Positions 58,101-64,000 of a stretch of 64,000 bases of DNA are shown piece by piece (positions within the stretch are counted from its first letter, which is position 1; each line of letters starts with the position of its first letter). The notes beneath the pieces are model-generated. The model saw only the letters and a program-made list of their open reading frames with translations, was not told where the DNA came from and searched no databases. Position numbers and translations under genes: made by a program. Source of the DNA: Rubrivivax sp. Its GTDB lineage: Bacteria > Pseudomonadota > Gammaproteobacteria > Burkholderiales > Burkholderiaceae_C. The stretch lies in NCBI GenBank assembly GCA_027490215.1, contig JAIXYO010000046.1:62001-126000 (forward strand), in the 5' to 3' direction.

Positions 58101-58594
58101 CGCATGCGCTGCTGCGGCCGGCCGGCATCGTGCATGCGGCGATCGAGCATGCGGGCTGCTCGCAGAGCAGCGAGGCGGAGGCAGCGCTGGCGGCGCAGAT
58201 CTACGCCAGCGCGCTGCGCCAGCAGTTCACCGACAAGCTAGGTGCGGTGCACCCGATGACGCCAGACAACATCCTCATCGTGGCGCCCTACAACGTGCAG
58301 GTGAACCTGCTCAAGCGAATGCTGCCGGCCGATGCCAGAGTCGGCACGGTGGACAAGTTTCAGGGACAGGAGGCCGAACTGGTGATCGTGTCGATGACCA
58401 CATCGAGCGAACACGACCTGCCGCGGCACCTCGAGTTCCTGTACAGCAAGAACCGCCTCAACGTGGCCGTCTCGCGCGCCAGGTGCCTGGCCATCGTGAT
58501 CGCCAACCCGGCGCTCACTGCCATCAAGTGCCACACGCCGGAGCAGATGGCGCTGGTCAACACCTTGTGCTGGGTGGCGGAGCTTGGTCGCTGA
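55139..58594 (+). CDS. TM0106-like RecB-family nuclease fused to superfamily 1 helicase
   Basis: 1151 residues; AGGGGGAG lies ~10 bases before the ATG. The N-terminal RecB-like nuclease shows GNEHERAYL, GHADF, the DTK of YEVADTK, QLAFYS and a four-Cys-type cluster (CDLCHWRERC). An RNase-H-like segment (MFFDMEGDP, later YNRDDVEST) occupies ~325-500. The C-terminal helicase has Walker A GPPGSGKT (~765), Walker B LFVDEAGQ, DKFQGQEAELVIVS and NRLNVAVSRAR, as in Dna2/Upf1-like enzymes. It probably unwinds and cuts nucleic acid. Location and WYL neighbour suggest defence. Confidence 0.9.
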   Translation: MQQVQGDTLFSATDLVAYLECEHLTALDFQALGDADMRAGKSAPDESAELIARKGNEHERAYLLRLRAQGRVVVDIAAGGGSIGDKTARTLQAMHQGAEVIYQATLRDGPLIGHADFLRRVDGEASALGAWRYEVADTKLARSAKGKFLVQLAFYSALLAKAQGAEPRLMHVVLGDHTERAFRCADYMHYFRSLLARFMSRVQALANGAEARTYPLPAAHCDLCHWRERCEAQRVEDDHLCQVAGSSRVQWAKLQAAGVGTMARLAALPSGTTVPRMSADTLERLRSQAELQDRARRTGERAVVVLPLDPEGRRGFHRLPAPDAGDMFFDMEGDPLEDGGLEYLFGVWFLDAGSWAFREFWAHSRAEERTAFEDFIDFVTRRREQFPGAHVYHYASYEQTALKRLACWHATREVEVDTLLRQGALVDLYKVVREGLRISQPSYSIKHVEHFYRPARAGDVKSAGASIVFYERWRETQDAQLLQDIADYNRDDVESTQQLRDWLLKLRPAGVPWRTGNGKAALGGEAEVEPGEPVPPTKAQLAEQRLVPYRLRLVDTLPASRAEWTAEDHAADLTYQLLDFHRRADKPTWWAQFDREDHEEGELIDDPECLGGLRLDTTCPPYPDKKSIVYTYLAPEQESKLKSGDECTRIDTREKVGKIGFDEVSRRVTIRIGPGKPPPPARLSLGPGGPIKTGALVDALFRFADSVLADDGRHLALERLLRREPLRLKGWSPGQPVVAPGEDIVQASLAAALAMDGTCLYVQGPPGSGKTYTGSRMIAGLLAAGQRVGIMSNSHKAINHLLAGVMRVAAERGLKVSAVKKASKDRPGTEYDDEHGGVDNVYSNDEVWMSGAQLVAGTAWLVAGTAWLFADPNAEQKLDVLFVDEAGQVALANLMAAGTSARNIVLLGDQMQLSQPVQGVHPGRSGDSVLDWLLDGAATIAPDRGIFLPTSHRMHPQVCRFISDAVYDGRLEPEKGNERRTLVLGVGAHALLRPAGIVHAAIEHAGCSQSSEAEAALAAQIYASALRQQFTDKLGAVHPMTPDNILIVAPYNVQVNLLKRMLPADARVGTVDKFQGQEAELVIVSMTTSSEHDLPRHLEFLYSKNRLNVAVSRARCLAIVIANPALTAIKCHTPEQMALVNTLCWVAELGR

Positions 58595-58616
58595 AAATTC
58601 GCTGCTGGCCGCAGGC

Positions 58617-58952
58617 TCAGAACGGCCCGGGCAGCAGCTTGAAGCCCGCGATCAGCACGCCAATCACCGTGTTGACGACGACGCTGAGCACGCTGGGCAC
58701 GTAGAAGAACGCCGAAACCGCTTGTGCGCTCATGCCGTGCTCGAAAAGCAGGCCGAGTGCGAACGAGACGATGCCCAGCGCCACCCAGCGCCGCAAGTAG
58801 GTGGTGAGCCATTGAGATTTGTCGAGGTTGTGCCGCCAGGCTGCGGAGCGCTCGAACAGGTTGCCGCGGCTGACGTCGCGAAACAGCCACCCGAAAAACA
58901 GGTAGCGGTAGAGCAGCACGCGAAAGGAGAGGGCGGTGTCGTCGGTGGCCAT
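58617..58952 (-). CDS. Small inner-membrane protein
   Basis: 111 residues with two or three hydrophobic segments (VALGIVSFALGLLFEHG; VVVNTVIGVLIAGFKLL) and an aromatic N-terminus (VLLYRYLFFGWLFRD). Family not recognised. It is convergent with the nuclease-helicase gene and divergent from ppa. Confidence 0.75.
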   Translation of the reverse strand: MATDDTALSFRVLLYRYLFFGWLFRDVSRGNLFERSAAWRHNLDKSQWLTTYLRRWVALGIVSFALGLLFEHGMSAQAVSAFFYVPSVLSVVVNTVIGVLIAGFKLLPGPF

Positions 58953-59147
58953 GGATGGAATCTGCCTGCCAAACGGGGTTGATCGGATGATGCGCGAAAC
59001 GGTTAACCCTCTTATCGGCTTGTCCTCCGATTCACTTGATCGCTTTGGGAGCGATTCAACCGTTCATGTTCGCGCCAGCGGGCCGCGAGCCTGCGATCAA
59101 GTGGCATCGGTAAACTTGGCCCCATTCCTTTCCAACGCGAGTCGCTC

Positions 59148-59687
59148 ATGAGTTTCGACAAAGTCACCCCTGGCAAGAAGGCCCCTGAACAGTTCAACGT
59201 GATCATCGAAATCCCGATGAACGCCGACCCGGTGAAGTACGAGGTGGACAAGGAAAGCGGCGCGCTGTTCGTCGACCGCTTCATGAGCACCGCGATGCAC
59301 TACCCGTGCAACTACGGCTATGTGCCGCAAACCATTTCGGGCGACGGTGACCCGGTCGACGTGCTGGTGATCACGCCGTTTCCGCTGTTGGCCGGTTCGG
59401 TGGTGACCTGCCGCGCGATTGGCATGCTTAACATGGAAGACGAGGCGGGCATGGACGCCAAGCTGCTGGCGGTGCCCATCGACAAGCTGCTGCCGATCTA
59501 TGCCAGCTGGCAGAAGCCGGAAGACCTGCACGAGCTGCAACTGCGCACGATCCAGCACTTCTTCGAGCACTACAAGGACCTGGAGCCGAACAAGTGGGTC
59601 AAGGTCAAGGGCTGGTCGGGACCGCAGGCCGCGCACGAAGAAATCAGTTCCGGCATCGCCAATTACAAGAAGTCGCTGGCCGCCTGA
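59148..59687 (+). CDS. ppa: Inorganic pyrophosphatase
   Basis: 179 residues, family I. Signature residues are present: [26 protein letters not shown] and the metal-binding DGDPVDVLV. It hydrolyses pyrophosphate to drive biosynthesis. An intrinsic terminator follows the stop. It marks the return to core genome. Confidence 0.97.
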   Translation: MSFDKVTPGKKAPEQFNVIIEIPMNADPVKYEVDKESGALFVDRFMSTAMHYPCNYGYVPQTISGDGDPVDVLVITPFPLLAGSVVTCRAIGMLNMEDEAGMDAKLLAVPIDKLLPIYASWQKPEDLHELQLRTIQHFFEHYKDLEPNKWVKVKGWSGPQAAHEEISSGIANYKKSLAA

Positions 59688-59697
59688 TACCGGACGC

Positions 59698-59720
59698 AGC
59701 GCCGCCCGGGCGCTGTTTTT
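59698..59720 (+). terminator. Intrinsic terminator of ppa
   Basis: AGCGCC-GCCCG-GGCGCT (59698-59714) followed by G and five T, starting 10 bp after the ppa stop. Confidence 0.8.
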
Positions 59721-59807
59721 CCAGGGCTTCCTGCGGAGGCCCTGAGGAACCGACCGAGCGGGTTCGCGCTCTACACTGCCCGCCCACTTGGCTTGCAGAG
59801 TAATTCC

Positions 59808-62549
59808 GTGAATCCATTCCTGCGCGCGTTTCCCCTCGTCTTGTCCTTGTGGCTGGCGGTGCTGCCACTCGTCTCGCCGTCGGCTCAGGCACAAGCCTTG
59901 CCATCTGGCGTGACGCGCGTGCAGTCGGTCGAAGGCATCGATGAGTACAGGCTGGCCAATGGGTTGCAGCTGCTGCTGATCCCTGACAGCTCCAAGCCCA
60001 CCACCACGGTTAATCTGACCTACCGCGTCGGTTCACGCCACGAAAACTATGGCGAGACCGGCATGGCGCACCTGCTGGAGCACCTGATATTCAAGGGCTC
60101 GCCGAAGCACCCGAGCGTCTGGCCCGAATTCACCAAGCGCGGCCTGGCCGCCAACGGCACCACCTGGTTCGACCGCACCAACTACACCGCCAGCTTCTCG
60201 GCCAACGACGACAACCTGCGCTGGTACCTGGGCTGGCAGGCCGATGCGATGGTCAACAGCTACATCGCCCGCAAGTCGCTGGACACCGAGATGACGGTGG
60301 TGCGCAACGAGATGGAGTCGGGCGAGAACAACCCCGACCGCATCCTGTTCTCGAAGACGCTGGCGACGATGTTCCAGTGGCACAACTACGGCAAGGAAAC
60401 CATTGGCGCGCGCAGCGACGTGGAAAACGTCGACATCCCGCGCCTGCAGGCGTTCTATCGCCTGTATTACCAGCCAGACAACGCCACGTTGATCGTCTCG
60501 GGCAAGTTCCAGCCGGCGCAGACGCTGTCGTGGATCGCACAGTCGTTTGGCGTGATCAAGAAGCCTGCGCGCGTGCTGCCCAGGCAATACACGCTGGACC
60601 CGGTGCAAGACGGTGAACGCAGCATCACGCTGCGCCGCACTGGCGGCGTGCCGGTGCTTTACGCGGCATACCACGTGCCGCCCGGTGCGCATCCCGACTT
60701 CGCCGCCGTGGATCTGCTGGGCTCCATCATGGGCGACGCACCAAGCGGACGCCTGCACAAGCGCCTGACCGAGAAGGGGCTGGCAGCGACCACCTATGCG
60801 TTCTCGCCGGGTCTGGCCGAGCCCGGTTTTGCGCTGTTCGGTACGCAACTCGGCCCGCAGCAAGACGTGGATGTGGCGCGCAACGAACTGCTGGCCACCG
60901 TCGAATCGGTGTCCAAGCAGCCGATCACGCAGGAAGAACTCGATCGGGCCAAGACCAAGTGGCTCAAAGGGTGGGATCAGGCCTTCACCAACCCTGAGAC
61001 GGTGGGCATTGCGCTCAGTGAAACCGTGGCGATGGGCGACTGGCGTCTGTTCTTCCTGAATCGCGATCGGGTGCGTGATGCCACCTTGGCGGATGTTCAG
61101 CGTGTGGCCGAACAGCGCCTGCTGCCGTCAAATCGCACGCTGGGCGTCTACCTGCCCACCGACCAACCGCAGCGTGCACCCGTGCCGGCAAAGGTGGACG
61201 TTGTCTCGCAGTTGCAGGCCTTCAAACCAAAAGGCGCGGCCGCCGCTGTGGAAGCCTTTGAAGCGACGCCCGCCAACATTGATCGACGCACCCAGCGCTT
61301 CGACATCGGCGGCCTGCGTGTCGGCCTGCTGCCCAAGGGCAGCCGCGGCAATGCGGTGCAGGCGATGCTGTCGCTGCGTTTTGGCGACGAAAAGTCGCTG
61401 TTCGGTCAGGGCGAAGTGGCCGACATGGTCGCCGCGCTGCTCGACAAGGGCACGGCGACGATGACGCGCCAGCAGATCCAGGACCGACTCGACGCATTAA
61501 AAACCGAGATCAGTATCAGTGGTGGCGCTGGCGTGGTGACGGTGGGTCTGAGCTCGAGGCGCGAGTACCTGCCGGACGCCATTGCGCTGGTGGGCGACTT
61601 GTTGCGCCATCCAGTGCTGCCGGCGGACGCGTTGGAAGAAGTGCGGCGCCAAGCACTGGCAAGCATCGAGCAGGACCGCAAGGAGCCAGAGGCTGTGGTG
61701 AGCAACACGCTGGCCCGGCTCGGCAACCCTTATCCGCGCGGTGACCTCCGATACGCCCGCACCTTCGACGAGATCGTTCAGGACATCAGCAGTGTGACGC
61801 TGGAGCAGGTGCGTGAGCACCATCGAAAGTTCTACGGCGCCAAGGTGGGTGAGTTCTCCGCCGTCGGCGACTTCGACGTGGCGGCGGTGCGCCAGGCGCT
61901 GCAGGCGGCCTTTGGCGACTGGCAGGTCGGCGCGCCGTACACCCGTGTGCCACAGCCCCTGATTTCGGTGCCGCCGGCGCGGCTGCTCTTGATCACACCT
62001 GACAAGCAGAACGCGACGATGCGGGTCGAGTTTCCGGTGCCGCTGTCCGACAACGATGCCGATTACGCTGCGCTGTCGATGGCGAACTACCTGCTCGGTT
62101 CTGGCGGTAACTCGCGGTTGTGGCGACGCATCCGCGAGACCGAAGGCTTGTCGTACGACGTGCGCAGTTGGATCGAATGGAACGACACCGAACCGCATTC
62201 CGCGTGGTCGGCCACGGCGATCTTCGCGCCACAGAACCAGCCCAAGGTGGAGGCGGCGTTCCGCGAGGAACTGGCACGAGCGCTGAAAGACGGATTCACG
62301 GCGAAGGAGCTCTCCGAAGGCCAGCGAGGCCTGCTGAACTACCGCCGGCTGACGCGTGCCCGGGATGCCGCAGTGGCCGCCGGCATCGCCAACAACCTGC
62401 ACATTGGCCGCACTTTTGCGCGCTCTGCGCAGGTCGATGCAGAACTGCAGGCGCTGACGGTCGAGCAGGTCAACGCCGCCTTGCGCAAGTACCTGTCACC
62501 AGACCGATTCGTCTACGGCTTCGCAGGAGACTTCAAGACGAAGCCTTGA
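59808..62549 (+). CDS. M16-family (pitrilysin-like) zinc metalloprotease
   Basis: 913 residues from a GTG at 59808 that gives a good signal peptide (FPLVLSLWLAVLPLVSPSAQA); a TTG at 59793 is an alternative. The first M16 half has the inverted zinc motif HLLEH and the further Glu in RNEMESGEN. The second half lacks the zinc motif, as usual for such two-domain proteins. It is probably periplasmic and degrades peptides. The 3' end overlaps the convergent gene by 17 bp. Confidence 0.92.
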   Translation: MNPFLRAFPLVLSLWLAVLPLVSPSAQAQALPSGVTRVQSVEGIDEYRLANGLQLLLIPDSSKPTTTVNLTYRVGSRHENYGETGMAHLLEHLIFKGSPKHPSVWPEFTKRGLAANGTTWFDRTNYTASFSANDDNLRWYLGWQADAMVNSYIARKSLDTEMTVVRNEMESGENNPDRILFSKTLATMFQWHNYGKETIGARSDVENVDIPRLQAFYRLYYQPDNATLIVSGKFQPAQTLSWIAQSFGVIKKPARVLPRQYTLDPVQDGERSITLRRTGGVPVLYAAYHVPPGAHPDFAAVDLLGSIMGDAPSGRLHKRLTEKGLAATTYAFSPGLAEPGFALFGTQLGPQQDVDVARNELLATVESVSKQPITQEELDRAKTKWLKGWDQAFTNPETVGIALSETVAMGDWRLFFLNRDRVRDATLADVQRVAEQRLLPSNRTLGVYLPTDQPQRAPVPAKVDVVSQLQAFKPKGAAAAVEAFEATPANIDRRTQRFDIGGLRVGLLPKGSRGNAVQAMLSLRFGDEKSLFGQGEVADMVAALLDKGTATMTRQQIQDRLDALKTEISISGGAGVVTVGLSSRREYLPDAIALVGDLLRHPVLPADALEEVRRQALASIEQDRKEPEAVVSNTLARLGNPYPRGDLRYARTFDEIVQDISSVTLEQVREHHRKFYGAKVGEFSAVGDFDVAAVRQALQAAFGDWQVGAPYTRVPQPLISVPPARLLLITPDKQNATMRVEFPVPLSDNDADYAALSMANYLLGSGGNSRLWRRIRETEGLSYDVRSWIEWNDTEPHSAWSATAIFAPQNQPKVEAAFREELARALKDGFTAKELSEGQRGLLNYRRLTRARDAAVAAGIANNLHIGRTFARSAQVDAELQALTVEQVNAALRKYLSPDRFVYGFAGDFKTKP

Positions 62550-63690
62550 ACGGCAGGCGGTCGTTCAGTTCATCGACGTACTGGGCGACGCCTGCGCCTT
62601 CCTGCTGCAGGAAGTTGGCCACAGCTTCGGCGAACTGAGGGTGCGCCAACCAGTGCGCTGATTGGGTCTGCACGGGCAGCAGGCCTCGAGCCATCTTGTG
62701 CTCGCCCTGTGCCCCGCCTTCGAAGCGTTGGTAGCCCTGGGCGATGCACCATGACAGGGGTTGGTAGTAGCAGGCGTCGAAGTGCAGGCAACTGACAGCT
62801 TCGGTGGCACCCCAGTAGCGGCCGAAGGCATGGCCTTTGGCAGGATCAATGCCGATCAACGACGCTGCGATCCGCTCGCCATCACGGCGGGCGATGAAGA
62901 GAAGCCAGTTCTCGGGCATCGTCTGCGCCATCCGTGCAAAGAAGTCGCGCGTCAGGTACGGCGTCGAGCGGTGCATCTGATAGGTCAGGGTGTAGCAGCG
63001 GTAGAAGTAGTCCCAGTCGGCCTCGGTGATGGCCGTACCTTCCAGGGTGTCGAATGTGACTCCCGCATCCGTCACACGCCGCCTTTCCTGCTGGATCTTC
63101 TTGCGTTTTTCACGCTGCAGGTTGGCCAGGAAGTCGGCAAAGTCGGCGTATGGCTGCGGCTCTCGGTTGGTCCAGTGGAACTGGACGGTAGTGCGCATCA
63201 TCCAGCCGGCTTCGCGCGCTGCAGCGCTGTCGGCTTCGTCGAGGAAGAGCAGATGCGCTGACGACAGCTCGGCCTGCGTGACCAGCTTTTGCATGCCCTT
63301 GAGCAGCGCCACGCGTGACGCTGCATCGCGAGCGAGCAGGCGCGGCCCGGGCACAGGTGTGAACGGCACCGCATCGAGCAGCTTCGGGTAGTAGTCCAGG
63401 CCATGGCGACGGTAGGCATCGGCCCACGCCCAGTCGAACACGTACTCGCCGTATGAGTGGGTCTTCATGTACAGCGGACAGGCTGCCACCAAGGTATCGT
63501 CTTCGTGCACCGACAGGAACTGTGGCTGCCAGCCTGTCTTGGCCACCGCGCTGCCGGACTCATGAAGCGCCAGCAGGTATTCATGGCGCATGAACGGCGT
63601 TGCGCTGGGCTGATCGGACAGAAGGGCATTCCAGTCTGCAGCCGCGATACCCGCAGGGTGGTCGTTCACCCGAATGACAGTATTCTTCAA
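62533..63690 (-). CDS. FemAB/GNAT-like acyltransferase (PF04339-like)
   Basis: 385 residues from a TTG at 63690 with AAGG upstream; a frame up to 63993 would overlap nadE and was rejected. The family pattern is seen in PFMRHEYLLALHESGSA, LQREKRKKIQQERRRV and CYYQPLSWCIAQGYQRFEGG, then GEHKMARG. It is annotated elsewhere as a possible peptidoglycan-related or N-acyltransferase protein; the exact activity is unknown. Confidence 0.85.
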   Translation of the reverse strand: MKNTVIRVNDHPAGIAAADWNALLSDQPSATPFMRHEYLLALHESGSAVAKTGWQPQFLSVHEDDTLVAACPLYMKTHSYGEYVFDWAWADAYRRHGLDYYPKLLDAVPFTPVPGPRLLARDAASRVALLKGMQKLVTQAELSSAHLLFLDEADSAAAREAGWMMRTTVQFHWTNREPQPYADFADFLANLQREKRKKIQQERRRVTDAGVTFDTLEGTAITEADWDYFYRCYTLTYQMHRSTPYLTRDFFARMAQTMPENWLLFIARRDGERIAASLIGIDPAKGHAFGRYWGATEAVSCLHFDACYYQPLSWCIAQGYQRFEGGAQGEHKMARGLLPVQTQSAHWLAHPQFAEAVANFLQQEGAGVAQYVDELNDRLPFKASS

Positions 63691-63735
63691 CGCTGCTGTG
63701 CCTTCTGATCCCTGCCCTGTGCTTCTGCCTTCAAC

Positions 63736-64000
63736 ATGAGCTCCCTCCCTGTGGTCAAAGTTGCGTTGGCGCAGATCAATGCAACGGTCGGTGACATGGC
63801 TGGCAATGCCGCCAAGATCGTCGAATTTGCGCGACGTGCGCATTCTCAGGGCGCCCGGCTGGTGGTGACGCCGGAGTTGAGCCTGTGTGGTTATCCACCA
63901 GAGGACCTGTTGCTCCGCCCGGCCTTCATGCAAGCCTGTCGAGATGCGCTGGCCGATTGCGCCAGCGCATTGGCGGATTTGCCGGGTCTGCACGTGGTCG
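63736..64000 (+). CDS. nadE: Glutamine-dependent NAD+ synthetase, N-terminal part
   Basis: 88 residues before the right edge. The N-terminus VKVALAQINATVGDMAGNAA, then VVTPELSLCGYPPEDLLLRP is the nitrilase-type glutaminase domain of the long NadE form; the PEL Glu is the catalytic base. The synthetase domain lies outside the window. Confidence 0.93.
   Translation, partial: MSSLPVVKVALAQINATVGDMAGNAAKIVEFARRAHSQGARLVVTPELSLCGYPPEDLLLRPAFMQACRDALADCASALADLPGLHVV

Noticed and set aside
21700-58600. Integrase, transposase or att sites marking the island
   Set aside because: None recognised; the island is inferred only from gene content and base composition.

Overview
The window looks like a high-GC chromosome segment from a betaproteobacterium of the order Burkholderiales. 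The evidence is the pyrG-kdsA-eno-ftsB gene run, together with single-copy housekeeping genes (mutS, hslO, ppa, glutamine-type nadE) and a TgpA/DUF58/MoxR cluster. The exact genus cannot be read from the sequence. All family names below come from recognising motifs in translated sequence; no database search was run.

Layout. 1-3711 (minus) is the N-terminal part of a giant two-partner-secretion adhesin with GLUG repeats, cut by the left edge. 3919-9070 (minus) is a TgpA/DUF58/MoxR operon in which TgpA is fused in frame to an MltB-type lytic transglycosylase. 9119-21699 is core genome: histone-deacetylase-like hydrolase, MscS channel, ferritin-like DUF455 protein, gamma carbonic anhydrase, Hsp33, FtsB, enolase, KdsA, CTP synthase, Anbu proteasome-like protein and MutS, many joined by 4-base stop/start overlaps.

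21804-58594 reads as one large accessory and defence island. It contains a Fic protein, BrnTA, HigBA, an orphan antitoxin, HicAB, parD and parE debris, a PD-(D/E)XK nuclease-like protein, a complete Zorya type I system (zorABCD, 27284-34148), and then the most unusual part, a retron-like operon. A 14-bp a1/a2 inverted repeat (34489-34502 and 34674-34687) encloses msr-like and msd-like hairpins directly upstream of a retron-type reverse transcriptase. That RT carries a giant N-terminal extension of about 740 residues. It is followed, with overlapping genes, by a DNA methyltransferase-like protein, an unknown protein, a MoxR-type AAA ATPase, an HExxH plus vWA protein and a small unknown protein.

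After a second Fic protein and four unrelated genes, a second MoxR/vWA operon runs the other way (52335-47346). It encodes an AAA ATPase, an unknown protein, a second HExxH-vWA protein and a divergent S-adenosylmethionine synthetase (MetK-like). It is preceded by a structured leader RNA whose closing stem overlaps an intrinsic terminator. A WYL regulator and a RecB-like nuclease/helicase end the island. A shared 17-bp palindrome lies upstream of the retron operon, the WYL gene and the nuclease-helicase, which suggests common regulation.

58617-64000 returns to core genes: a small membrane protein, inorganic pyrophosphatase, an M16 peptidase, a FemAB/GNAT-like protein, and the start of NAD+ synthetase, cut by the right edge. 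No transposase, integrase, tRNA, rRNA or CRISPR array was recognised.
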